DNA of 64,000 nucleotides from Primulina eburnea (taxonomy: Eukaryota > Streptophyta > Magnoliopsida > Lamiales > Gesneriaceae), in NCBI RefSeq assembly GCF_022965805.1, contig NC_133104.1, positions 40,530,682 through 40,594,681 of the forward strand, in the 5' to 3' direction. A program made the position numbers and the translations under genes. Below, one piece after another: positions 46,939 through 57,200 of the stretch (position 1 is its first letter; the number at the start of each line of letters is the position of its first letter). A model generated the notes under the pieces. That model had not been told where the DNA came from, did no database searches, and worked only from the letters and a program-made list of their open reading frames with translations.

Positions 46939-48148
46939 AGACGAGGTGTTTCGACACGAAACACATGAAGATTTGTCTGGGTTTTTTAGCCAGACAACAA
47001 TATCTCATAACATGGTTCAAAGAATCATGAGAGAAAATCCAAGTCTACAGAGATACCAAGGTTTCTCTGCAGGACAGGTAGAAAAGTTCTTAGGAAGTCT
47101 TGGCCTAAGAAGCAGAAAGCATCATCTAATCTATAAAGTTTCTATAAGGGAAATGGCAATCCCAATGGAACTTACAGGAAATAGAATGGAGATGCAATTA
47201 ATTCCTTCCGAAGAAATAAAGGAGGAATTACAAAAACTCAAGATAGAAGTAGCAAGGACTATGTCCTGGATTCATATAGGAGCAATCCAGATTATGATAA
47301 AGGCTACTTTCAAAGAAGGGATAGATTCACCAATTGATATCGCCATATGCGATAAAAGAATGGGGAATCTACAAGATTCAGTACTGGGAACAATCTCAGG
47401 AAACCTCTGTGCAGGAAAAATTGTAGGAGTAATTTATCCAAGGATAGCCTACAACCTGGCAGATCGAGATTTCAGCCGAGCCTTGACATTACATCAGAAC
47501 TTCAAGGAAAAAAGGTTGATGAAAGAAGGCAATAGACCATATTCTATTACCTATCAGATTTCATATGCTCTATCTAATACACATCATTCTGAATTGTTTA
47601 TTAGAAACGAGTTTATTGAAATCCCTGAGATATTTGGAAAAGTTGCGCAGGCAATTTATCCAGAAAGAATTGAGTTTTCTTTAATACAGGAAACAGATAT
47701 CCAGATCCAAGACAAACCGATTCTACAGAGAAATCAAAGTCTTAGACTGGAACCAAGAAGACTATCTTTTCAAGGAGATAGAATTACAAGTTACAGATGG
47801 GATAAAAAGCCTGTCATAGAAACCCAACAGGAGTTGAAAAGTTTTTCTACAATAGGAAAGCTCAGATGCCCAGAAGGTTGGAAGGAAGTAGAAATAGTAT
47901 TTGACATTACAAAACAAAGGAATCAATTTCCTTGTAATTCAATATACTATTTGGAACAACCGATAATAGGAACTTATCAAGGACTGATTAATATCGGAGA
48001 ATTGGAGGTTCATATTCAAGGAATTCCAGGAAAAGAATCAGAACGACTGATTCTTGGGCTAGAGTTTCTCGAGGAACATAAACCTTGGAAACGTCTAGAG
48101 TATGGAATGGAGTTTATGGCAGAAGATAAAATGTGGAAAATCCAATGA
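46913..48148 (+). CDS. Pararetrovirus movement protein (30K type) with C-terminal extension
   Basis: 411 aa. Residues about 50-250 carry the caulimovirid movement-protein signature, including WIHIGAIQIMIKATF, GIDSPIDIAI and the LADRDF box that contains the family's conserved Asp. Movement proteins form tubules through plasmodesmata. The last about 110 residues continue past the usual core and include RLILGLEFLEEHKPW, which loosely resembles the end of a retropepsin fold; I cannot assign it. The stop overlaps the Pol start as ATGA. Intact. Confidence 0.82.
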   Translation: MEQNRNLTEDEVFRHETHEDLSGFFSQTTISHNMVQRIMRENPSLQRYQGFSAGQVEKFLGSLGLRSRKHHLIYKVSIREMAIPMELTGNRMEMQLIPSEEIKEELQKLKIEVARTMSWIHIGAIQIMIKATFKEGIDSPIDIAICDKRMGNLQDSVLGTISGNLCAGKIVGVIYPRIAYNLADRDFSRALTLHQNFKEKRLMKEGNRPYSITYQISYALSNTHHSELFIRNEFIEIPEIFGKVAQAIYPERIEFSLIQETDIQIQDKPILQRNQSLRLEPRRLSFQGDRITSYRWDKKPVIETQQELKSFSTIGKLRCPEGWKEVEIVFDITKQRNQFPCNSIYYLEQPIIGTYQGLINIGELEVHIQGIPGKESERLILGLEFLEEHKPWKRLEYGMEFMAEDKMWKIQ

Positions 48149-50169
48149 CCACAAGTCCATTCTCCATATACATTCCAGTAGGAATGTTGTATGAACAATA
48201 TAAGGCAGAATACTTTGCTGCATATATTGATTCAGGTGCTGGAATATGTACAGCAAAACGAGGAGTTTTTCCAAATAATTTGGAAGAAGAATTACCCAAG
48301 ATTGCTGGAAGAGATTTTTCCAGAAGAATCTTAATCTTATGTAAAGGGATTAAGATGACTGAAATCATGATTGGCGGTGCTGGACAAACACCTTGGTACA
48401 AGGTAAAGACACCACCAATTTATTTTCATGATACAGGAGCTGACATATTGTTAGGAAATAATTTCCTACAAATGTTCAAATCCTATACACAGGAAAATGA
48501 GACTAGAAGATTAGTATTCACAACACCATGTGCTCACAAAATCATAGTCCAGAGACTTCGGGAGGCATTTTACAGAAAATTGCCAATCCAGTTTCGCAGC
48601 AAGCGTGGTGATTCAGGAAAACTTCTGAACCCAAAAATGAAGGATTCAAGACGGTTTGGAGAAACAATGCTCCAGTTAAGAGCAGATAAGGAACTCCAAC
48701 CAGAAGATATAGAATGCCTTAAGATAACTCTACACACAAATGAAGTAGAGTTTGAATCTAAGGTATCACTGGAAGATGTCAAGAAGAGGATCAAAGAAAA
48801 TTATAACGAAGATCCCTTGGCATGGTGGGACAGAAATCAACTCAGGGCTTGCCTTAAAATCAAAGAAGGCAAAGAGTATGAATTTGTCCGTTGTAAACCC
48901 ATCCCAATGAACATCATTGATCAAAGGGATATGCAGATTATAATCAAGGAACATTTGGACCTTGGATTAATCAAAGCAGGTATGTCACCATATAGCAGTC
49001 CAGGTTTTCTGGTAAGAAACCATGGTGAAATTAAACGAGGAAAACCCAGATTGGTTATTAATTATCAAGAAATTAATAAGATTCTGGAGTTTGATGGGTA
49101 TTTTATACCTAGTAGAGAACACTTGATTAGTTGCATTCGCAATGCCAAGATATTCTCTAAATTTGATTGCAAGTCTGGATTCTATCAGATTCGGATGCAG
49201 GAAGAAAGCAAGAAATTCACAGCTTTCTCCACACCTCAAGGACATTATATTTGGGAAGTATTACCAATGGGATTGGCTAACTCACCCCAAATATTTCAAA
49301 GAAAGATGGATAATCTTTTCAAAGATTATTTCAAGTTTATGTTTGTTTACATCGACGATGTTTTAATAGCATCCAAAGATATGAATGAACATGTTAAACA
49401 TTTGGAGATTTTCTCTAATGTTTGCAAGAAAGAAGGACTGGTTTTATCTGAAAAGAAAGCAGTCATTGCTACAAGAAAGATTGAATTCCTCGGAATTGAA
49501 ATCGATGAGTCAGGAATAATTCTGCAAGAGCACATAGTAGAAAAAGTGCAGAATTTTCCAGAAAATCTCAAAGACAAGAAGCAACTTCAAAGTTTTTTAG
49601 GGGTTGTTAATTTTGCTGGGATGTTTATTAAAAACCTAGCAAAACACAGGAAGGTGTTCAGTCCATTATTGAAAAAGGATGCTAGATTTATATGGACAGA
49701 CGAACACACAAAAGGACTTATCCATTTAAAGAAGGTTTGCAAAAATCTTCCAAAGATGGATATTCCTCAAGACGAGGATGATCTGGTATTATATACCGAT
49801 GCCAGTGATCATTGGTGGGCTGCAGTATTAACAAAGCTCACACCAGATGGAGAACAACCATGCAGATATTGTAGTGGGTTATTCTCAGATGCAGAAGCCA
49901 TAAGATGGCATATCAACGAAAAGGAATTTTATGCAGTAAAGAGGGCTTTTGAAAAATGGCCATTATTTTTACTTGCAAAGAAATTCACTTTGAAAGTTGA
50001 TAACACTCAAGTTAAAGCCTTTTTGAGGAATAGAATTGAGTCTAAACCGGAGAAGGCTAGATTATTACGATGGCAAGCTTTATGTCAAAATTATATTTTT
50101 GATATTATGATAATAAAATCTCATGAAAATATTCTTGCAGATTTTTTAACAAGAGATGGACAGCATTGA
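48145..50169 (+). CDS. Pararetrovirus Pol: aspartic protease, reverse transcriptase, RNase H
   Basis: 674 aa from the ATG at 48145; a GTG twelve bases upstream is less likely. Order: protease with the catalytic DSGAG (about residue 29-33) and HDTGADILLG; RT with RLVINYQEIN, FSKFDCKSGFYQ, LPMGLANSP and the catalytic YIDDVL box; RNase H with YTDASDHWWA, NEKEFYAV and VDNTQ. It ends after RNase H with no integrase, as expected for a pararetrovirus. All key motifs are present and the frame is uninterrupted. It makes viral DNA from pregenomic RNA. Confidence 0.92.
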   Translation: MTTSPFSIYIPVGMLYEQYKAEYFAAYIDSGAGICTAKRGVFPNNLEEELPKIAGRDFSRRILILCKGIKMTEIMIGGAGQTPWYKVKTPPIYFHDTGADILLGNNFLQMFKSYTQENETRRLVFTTPCAHKIIVQRLREAFYRKLPIQFRSKRGDSGKLLNPKMKDSRRFGETMLQLRADKELQPEDIECLKITLHTNEVEFESKVSLEDVKKRIKENYNEDPLAWWDRNQLRACLKIKEGKEYEFVRCKPIPMNIIDQRDMQIIIKEHLDLGLIKAGMSPYSSPGFLVRNHGEIKRGKPRLVINYQEINKILEFDGYFIPSREHLISCIRNAKIFSKFDCKSGFYQIRMQEESKKFTAFSTPQGHYIWEVLPMGLANSPQIFQRKMDNLFKDYFKFMFVYIDDVLIASKDMNEHVKHLEIFSNVCKKEGLVLSEKKAVIATRKIEFLGIEIDESGIILQEHIVEKVQNFPENLKDKKQLQSFLGVVNFAGMFIKNLAKHRKVFSPLLKKDARFIWTDEHTKGLIHLKKVCKNLPKMDIPQDEDDLVLYTDASDHWWAAVLTKLTPDGEQPCRYCSGLFSDAEAIRWHINEKEFYAVKRAFEKWPLFLLAKKFTLKVDNTQVKAFLRNRIESKPEKARLLRWQALCQNYIFDIMIIKSHENILADFLTRDGQH

Positions 50170-50626
50170 CATTGATGCTATTATCAAGATGCAGAGGCAT
50201 TTGAGGGAACACCTTGAAATGCTTCAAACCGAGTTCAACAAGTTAGCTGTTAACGCAGAAGTTGCGGGAAGGCTACAACAAGCTGATAAGAGAATTGTCT
50301 CTGATCGAATTACAGGATGTTTACAGGCATATACTCAATTATGGTCTGTAACGCAAAGGCCTATCCTCCAGGGCATTGAGAGACCACTGGTTTCTCAAAT
50401 GGAGAGTTTTCGAGTACAGGACTCTATATCTGTAGCGGGGGATTCAAATACCCCTTGCACAAGTGTTAAGTCGGGATCATCACGAGATGAGTCGGCTGAA
50501 ACAAAAATTGAGATTCCTGATCCTTATCTTGAGTCCTCAAGCCAACCCTTCACCTCGGGGATTGAAGAGGGAGAGATCAACCTTAGGCCTCGTATTGACA
50601 AAGGCAAAACTAAGGATTGGTACTAA
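50156..50626 (+). CDS. Pararetrovirus ORF VI, N-terminal part
   Basis: 156 aa. The ATG lies inside the last codons of Pol (14-base overlap). A helical N-terminus (MDSIDIDAIIKMQRHLREHL) is followed by a Ser/Glu-rich linker. It ends at a TAA at 50624-50626. The next part of what looks like the same protein is in the +1 frame, so I interpret this as the front half of a transactivator/inclusion-body-like protein. Confidence 0.65.
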   Translation: MDSIDIDAIIKMQRHLREHLEMLQTEFNKLAVNAEVAGRLQQADKRIVSDRITGCLQAYTQLWSVTQRPILQGIERPLVSQMESFRVQDSISVAGDSNTPCTSVKSGSSRDESAETKIEIPDPYLESSSQPFTSGIEEGEINLRPRIDKGKTKDWY

Positions 50627-50627
50627 T

Positions 50628-51503
50628 GAAGGTGTAATTTCTCCATTTCAGGTTTATCAGCAGAATTGGGAGAAATTAAAAACACGTATTGGCATTAACC
50701 CAGCTACAAATAGGGTTGATGTTTCAGGAAAATATCCAAGGGTATGGATGAAACCTAATTCATATCCCAAGGAGGTTAAAGCTTGGTATGAATTTGGGGC
50801 TCTTGCCTCAGTTTATACTACATCACCCAGCTTTCCGGAAATCTCAGGTTTACCAAAGTGGATCCAGGAAGCTGTTCACGAGACTTGGGCAAACAATGAT
50901 TATTTGTCCAGAGGAGATGTTTTGGAGCTATACTTCTTTAGTGCAGCACCAGAACCAGCAGGGAAAGGTTCTCACGAAGCCTTTCATTTCATCAAGCTAA
51001 GGAGGCCGGATACAAATGTCCAAAAATTTATCAAGGATCCTCCAACAGAAGAAACACCCCTGGTTGCTTCAATCACTGAAGATGACATTTCTACCAGAAG
51101 AGCTTGGGGTTTATGGGTCTGTCTTACTGAGATGGACAAAGTCAAGTTTCCGTTCAAGTTCTACAATCATTCAGTGAACGGATCATTCCTGTTGAATACC
51201 ATGACAGGAAAAACAACAAGTTTCGCAGAAGATTTATTTGAAAAGAAAAGAAATCTCTTGTGGAACAGCAAGCTACCGGCAAGCAAAGAGACTCGCCGAA
51301 AGTTCTGTAATATGGCACACATAGGAAGATGGTCGGAGAACATCTGCTCTGAATGCCAAATACAGAAAGAACCAGAGTTCGGTAAAGGTTTCAAACCAAG
51401 ATCTGATCGGAAGCATTTTACCGAAGCAAGGACAAGTGGGGAAGGACCACATGCACATTTTCCTCGAGGATACAAAAAACCGAAGATTCCTCGACAAAAT
51501 TAA
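50628..51503 (+). CDS. Pararetrovirus ORF VI, C-terminal part (transactivator/inclusion-body-like)
   Basis: This frame is open from 50463 to 51503, and about 290 residues after 50628 look like the conserved part. Features include FGALASVYTTSPSFPEI, WGLWVCLTEMDK and FYNHSVNGSFLL, then a Cys/His-containing region and a basic end. Position after Pol and before the promoter is that of the translational transactivator (P6-type) ORF, which supports reinitiation on the polycistronic RNA and forms inclusion bodies. No good ATG opens it, so it is separated from its front half by a frameshift near 50620. Alternatively a spliced mRNA could use the CCATTTCAG acceptor at about 50643-50651. Confidence 0.6.
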   Translation, partial: EGVISPFQVYQQNWEKLKTRIGINPATNRVDVSGKYPRVWMKPNSYPKEVKAWYEFGALASVYTTSPSFPEISGLPKWIQEAVHETWANNDYLSRGDVLELYFFSAAPEPAGKGSHEAFHFIKLRRPDTNVQKFIKDPPTEETPLVASITEDDISTRRAWGLWVCLTEMDKVKFPFKFYNHSVNGSFLLNTMTGKTTSFAEDLFEKKRNLLWNSKLPASKETRRKFCNMAHIGRWSENICSECQIQKEPEFGKGFKPRSDRKHFTEARTSGEGPHAHFPRGYKKPKIPRQN

Positions 51504-51753
51504 AAGGGACATGTGACCCTCCATTATAAAAAGCAGGACCACTACCATGTGAGTGGTAGAATCAAGACAACCACTAATTAGTGGTAAAGGACAAATAGAC
51601 CACCAATAACAAATGGTAGATGACTCAGCAAAGCATTGGATACCAATCTAAAAGGAATCCAATAAGTAAAAGTAAATTAACTGGTCCCGAAAATTCATCC
51701 ATAAATAAGGACAGAAAGGAAACCAGTTAACACACCAGAATCAAAACTTAAAA

Positions 51754-51954
51754 ATGTATCACGTATATTTGAAAGTTTTGAAAAGAAGGATAACATACAA
51801 GAGGAAAGAGGCAGAAGCTCTTAAATGGTTAGTAAATCATTTCAAAGAGTATAAAAAAGATGAAATTACTGTCGATATCCTGGAAACTCATCGTCAATGG
51901 TATCTAAAAGAGATAAAGGAGGATGAGAAGTTAATGTCCAGATTAATAATCTAG
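51754..51954 (+). CDS. Small ORF in the pararetrovirus intergenic region
   Basis: 66 aa, Lys/Glu-rich (KRRITYKRKEAEALK). It follows a TATA-like CATAAATAAGG about 50 bases upstream. No family recognised. It could be a real short viral gene or chance; coding is plausible because the surrounding leader is otherwise stop-rich. Confidence 0.35.
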   Translation: MYHVYLKVLKRRITYKRKEAEALKWLVNHFKEYKKDEITVDILETHRQWYLKEIKEDEKLMSRLII

Positions 51955-52045
51955 ACAGGGACCCTTCAACCACTACATGGTCCCCAAGCAAGCTGTAAAG
52001 GCTAATGAAGATTTGAAATCCGAGTTTCAAATCCGAAAGAGCCTT

Positions 52046-52055
52046 CTATAAATAA
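52046..52055 (+). promoter_or_regulatory. Pararetrovirus TATA box
   Basis: CTATAAATAA in the intergenic region, downstream of all ORFs, where caulimovirids place the promoter for the terminally redundant pregenomic RNA. Confidence 0.7.
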
Positions 52056-52230
52056 AGCCGGAAGAAGGAAGTGAAGATCATCAAATATTTTCTGCATTTC
52101 TTTCATACAAGGTTGTAATATTTTCTTTCAAGTTTTATGTGTGTTAAGAGTTCAGCTACGATAAGTAGCTAAAACAAGTTTCTCCTCCTCTACAGGAGGT
52201 TACTATGTAATAAATAAATATTTGTGTTTG

Positions 52231-52236
52231 AATAAA
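52231..52236 (+). terminator. Pararetrovirus poly(A) signal
   Basis: AATAAA about 180 bases after the TATA box, as needed for a short terminal redundancy with first-pass bypass. Confidence 0.6.
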
Positions 52237-52500
52237 AGAGATCTTTGCTCTTAGCCCCTATCATGTATTATTTTCAAAAAATTTAATCTTTTGCTGTACG
52301 CTCTAAGGTAGGAAACGAATTAGAGCTGTGCTAAGTATTGCTGAAGGAATCTGCTTAGTAACCATCGGTTGCGATCGTGTGGTTGGACTGTGAGGAGCAG
52401 TTCGTAAAAAACGGTGGATACAACCCGGTGGTACTCTAGTCAAAAAGGTAAAAGATTCAATTTATTTTACGGAAGCATGATGGGCCTTTTACTACAAAAA

Positions 52501-52642
52501 AGGAAAATCAATTATTTAAAATAAAGATATAAGGGCAAACTTGGAAATTTGAAGGATATGGGGAGTTGAAACAAAGTTTTAATGGGGTAAGGAGTAAAGA
52601 GGAAGTTGAGAATGGAAATAGGGAGTTTTTGACAAAATCCCC
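52501..52642 (-). repeat. Right terminal inverted repeat of the MULE-like unit
   Basis: About 142 bp pairing imperfectly with 44423-44555. Ends TTTGACAAAATCCCC. Confidence 0.7.
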
Positions 52643-52651
52643 CGATCACTT
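52643..52651 (+). repeat. Target-site duplication, right (9 bp)
   Basis: CGATCACTT, identical to 44414-44422. Neighbouring bases on both sides differ, so the match is exactly nine. Confidence 0.85.
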
Positions 52652-54237
52652 CGATATTTGATATAAAATTATAATAATATATAAACAACATTCAATTTTC
52701 AGTCTCTCTCATATTCAAAATTCTCCTATAAATAATAATAAAAATCTATTTTTCTTAAATATTTTCCAAATTAGTCTCAAAATAGAAAAATCATGAATAA
52801 CGGTACAACACCTAACATCAATGTAAACAATAATGAATTAAATTTGAAAAATGTTATTTTGTTGTGATTGTCTTGTTGTGCCCAAACAAACATATTAGAA
52901 TTTATTAACTTTGATTTGAATCTTAATTATTGCTTTATTTATTTGTATTTGTATGATCTGACTTATATTTTATATTTGAAAAAAACAATGTTGTTATTAT
53001 TTTCGAATCAATTTGAATTTATATTTTAATATCTTAGCGTTATAGTTGATCATTCACCAAAAAATGGCAAAACGATCGAAACCTCCCCAAAACCGCTCAA
53101 AGCTTCAAATCTAATTTCACACGTAAAACCACAATTTTTTTAAAAATAATAATAACAATAGCATATGACAATTTGGTTTGAATTTTCTGAAGAAAAAAGT
53201 GGCACACCGTGATCATCCCTACATCATTATGTTATGATTATTAGTTTACCATCAAATTTTATGTAATAAGTATAATTATATTAATTTTCATATTTACTTA
53301 GGTCTAAGATTATAATTTACATCTCGGGTGCAATGTTAACTTGCATGAGATGTTTATTTCACAACATTTATGCATATTAATTTTATTTTTTATGTTTAAT
53401 AACAAATTTCAACTAAAACTTATTATTTATTTCACAATCATAAAATATTATTTATAGACAGTTAAATTTATAAGAAACCTAAGTCAAATACTTTGAAAAA
53501 CAAAAACATATTCCACAGGGGCAATATATAATATTTATGGGTTGTATTATATACATGCAATGCTCTCCTAGTTCCCATTAAAAGTTAAATGATACTTAAA
53601 CTTTCTTGATTAATTTGGTCCAAATAAAAGATTCTACTAAAAAAATAGTAAAGATTAGACATATGGAGAGATATTGTTTGATAATAATGATAAGATTAAA
53701 TGAAAAATCAAGAATATAAAATATAACATATGCTTTAAAAATACAAACATAAATACATAATCAGAGTTGATATTTACACTTCATTTTATGTTATCTACAT
53801 TTTACTTTATGTATAAATTATGTTTCAAATTTATTCACAAATGAAGTACAAATAATAAGAAACGAAACTTAAATATCAACTTCCATACATATAACCTTTA
53901 AAAAATACTGATAGGTTCTAAACTCACTTGTAACGATTTAAAAAAAAAATGACTTGATAACGTGTTTGATTAAATGTCTAGGATGAAAGAGCTTCCCAGC
54001 ATTGAATGCAAATGTAACCCATGTTTTCAAGAAATTGTGAAGACAACGGTGATGGCTAGAATCTCAGGCCACACGCAAGCAATTATGCAAATGGCTTGAA
54101 GTCAAAACAACTCGTAGAATGAATGAAAATCTTGTATAATTTGATCGAAGAAGTATCGTGCGGTAGATAGAAGATTGTATAGAGTTCTCATTAACCACAA
54201 ATACATGCCTGAGCAAATTTTCCTAAATGGACAAGGC
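52652..54237. other. AT-rich intergenic DNA, no gene seen
   Basis: About 1.6 kb of very AT-rich sequence without supported coding or repeat structure. The last part should include the 3' UTR of the next gene. Confidence 0.5.
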
Positions 54238-57200
54238 TTATTTCTTCTTAGGAGCACTTTTTTTCTTTGCAGCAGTTTTCTTCTTCGCAGCTGCTTTCTT
54301 CTTCGGATTTTTTAACCCCGTTCCACTTTCCTGTCAGCACAATCAACATGCATGTTTAATTCGTGAATTGGAACTGAATTCTTGTTCTTTTGTGTCTCAC
54401 CGTAACAATCCAGTTTGTCATAAACATGACGTTTTCAAAGTGCAGAAATTTGTTGCAACCTCGCGAGATACGGTAAATGGTGATGAATGATGACTAGCAG
54501 AAACATTGTAAATTTATAAAGGTTTTACTCCTTAAAATTTAACGGACACTAAACATACAGGAGAACGTTGCAATATCATTAATAAACACATTTGAAATAT
54601 AATTGTATGTATCTTCTAAAAGTACCTTCCTGTAACCCCTGTAAGCACTTTGACCACTCAACTGCTGCCCATTTCTGCTAACGTAAACCTGAAAATCATT
54701 TGGCGGTTTGATTAATACTGTAAATCAAATATATGTAAGATATTAATCAGAAACCAGAGTATGTGTGTGCAGAGGTGCAGGGCTGGTCGAGAAGAAGATA
54801 TCAGCTTCACTGGCAAGGTTACCTTGATTAAAATTAAATATATATTTTCGACCTCATCTTGGCATCAAGATTGAGTGTGAAATGTTTAGATATCGTTAGA
54901 TTTGTTCTTTGCTTCTTATAATTGACAAAAAACTGAGAAAACGATGGCCGAAATATACTGAGGATATATATGGCTGAACCCTACGATAACAATGTCTTCC
55001 ACTACTATATTATTCTTGATACAGAATCCATCAATTGCTAAAAATTAATTCAATAAAAGAAAAAAAATTGGCTTGAATATTTAATGGAGCACAACAAAGA
55101 CGCTGGCATCTTAGGCATTCTTTACTTCCGAACAAGAAACAACAAAGAGAATAAGTTTGAGAAATGCGTAGTAAAGTTAGACATTGAGATATATCTATGA
55201 CCTCGTCCACATTTTGTTGTGCAACTGGATCATAGACAAAAATGAAACAAAAAGTTTGAAAAGAGAACAAATTGGAATCTATATACGAAGTTGCACTTAC
55301 TCTTTGGCCACTTGAGTTGGTGTACCAGTGACCACTAGATTTACTGGCAGCTGCGTGCACCTTTCTCTTTCCAGCCTTTTTAGGAATTCCACAACCTTTT
55401 GGATTCACCCAGTTTTCAGAATCTTCAGGCATGATGGCATTCGATTTTGAAACATTTCTCTTGGTCCTCGTGGAGCTAGTCTCATACGTTATCTTCGAAT
55501 TTTCTTCATGGCAGAATTGGTGCCTATGAACATATACGCAGATTCACATAAAAAAACATGTATAGCATAAGAAGGAAAAATAACAGTTGAATCGCAAAAA
55601 ATTCTGAAATGGCAATACATGTAATCAATAACTGATGCCTTCTGCTGCTTATGTTCCTGATTTTTTGCTGTTCCCAAGGGGAAGAAGTTGGGCAACCGAT
55701 CACAAACCAGTTTCTGAATTCTTGAATTGTCATGGAAAAAATAGAGATGAGCTGGAGGAACAGAACCCACATCCAATTTCTTCTCATTTTTAGAGTCCTC
55801 GCCGTTAATTACCACTTCATTGTCAGATTTCCCGGATCTGAAAAATTTATCACAGACCTCATCAAAAGCAGGAGTAGGGATGCGAAAACTCTTCTCCTTG
55901 CAGATATCTTTACACAAATCAGTTTCGTGATTGCCAACAGATTCTTTCCTTGAATATGAAGTTGAACAACCGACTTTACACACATTTTCACCATTAGATG
56001 AGTCGTCAGAATCAGAACTAGAAACGATCAGCTGGAATCTTCGAAGAGGACTGACAGATGTCGAAGCACCTAAAACCTCTTTCCTCCTGGTTGATTTCCA
56101 GAGACTACCAGATTGTGTAGTCAAAACTTGCCGAACATGTAGTGAGGGCTTCGAGCTGCTACATATAGAATGACCAGGAGGATTTCCAGCTAAATAAAAC
56201 AAAGATGAAGATTATGAGGAAATGAAAGGTAAGGGCGACCACAGAGTCTCAAGCCACTACAATGAAACTACTATCAAAGAATAATGTGAGACAGCCAAGA
56301 GCCCAAGACAGTCACAACAGGCATATGGTATTTTGATGCCAAGAGAATTGCAACTGCACTAAGGTAATTGCTAGGGTAAATAACACTAAAAAATTTAAAA
56401 CGAAGGAACATAGGTCTTGAGGGTAAATAACTTCAAATAGCACACTGATGTATCAAGCAATAACCGAAATTGATGTTCCATAAAATCACTAAAGAATTAT
56501 GCGCCATCTCCTGTCTTCGGCTTAGTTAACCAGTTACGTTGATTTTCAGATAAAATTTGATTTGCAGCACATAACTAAGAATCAAACTATTTTAACTGAA
56601 GTATTTGATGACCTAGCAGGATTCTATGTTAATTCTAAAAGCAATCGTGGAATAAGTTGATAAGTTTGAAAGGTTGTTTCATCGAACAGACTATCTTCAC
56701 TTATCCCTAACATGACTGCATTCGACAAATTCACTTCATATATCCTCATTGTTTTCTTTAACTCAGATGATACTCACATAATAGCTACAATGCCAAATTT
56801 TCGAATGATGCCATTTCAATTCCAAGAATGCGTAACATGTAGATTCTACTGGCAAGACACCAATTTCTGCAATTCAATGTTTAGAACATTAAAATATTTT
56901 GCAGCTACAACAAAAGCAAAAAGAAAATACAATCGGTTAGCTCCATAAGCCTGAAGCCACGTTTTTCCCATCTTGCACTCGGACAGCAAAATATCAAAAG
57001 TCATTCTGAAAAACGAGACATTTGCATTTTATATATGTCGTGACAACTCTTCCAAATTTTTTAAAGGACTCCAAGCAAGAACATTTACAGTCACATCTAA
57101 GTCTATTTCAGCTCAATCACTAGCATAAACAAATATATATCCAATTTCAAGTGGGTTCATCTATGGATGCTTGAAAAGGTACAGCATTCAAAAGAAACCC

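Larger units (their letters stand above)
44556..52500 (+). mobile_element. Endogenous pararetrovirus (Caulimoviridae), near full-length
   Basis: A single genome-length copy of about 7.9 kb begins at a tRNA-Met primer site and runs through two small ORFs, coat protein, movement protein, Pol and a transactivator-like ORF. An intergenic promoter region with a poly(A) signal ends it. The absence of an integrase and of LTRs, and a 30K-type movement protein, exclude an LTR retrotransposon. Adjacent ORFs overlap by a few bases, as in reinitiating viral mRNAs. Most ORFs are intact; the transactivator-like ORF is split. Separate CP-then-MP ORFs upstream of Pol recall the CP/MP part of cavemovirus/solendovirus ORF 1, but the genus is uncertain. 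Confidence 0.9.
44423..52642. mobile_element. MULE-like transposon whose interior is an endogenous pararetrovirus
   Basis: An 8,220-bp unit starts GGGGAAATTGCTCATAAATT and its reverse complement starts GGGGATTTTGTCAAAAACTC. Long imperfect inverted repeats extend about 133-142 bp inward, best conserved at the outer tip and at the inner end (CCCTTAT...AATTGAT on both). A perfect 9-bp CGATCACTT flanks it. Size, GGGG start, long TIR and 9-bp duplication are those of Mutator-like elements. No MULE transposase is present. The interior (about 44556-52500) is almost exactly one pararetrovirus genome. Either a MULE acquired the virus, or the virus integrated into a short TIR-only MULE. Whether it has moved as a unit is inference. 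Confidence 0.75.

Noticed and set aside
44556..52500. LTR retrotransposon
   Set aside because: No LTRs and no integrase. A 30K-type movement protein and the order CP-MP-Pol fit a pararetrovirus.
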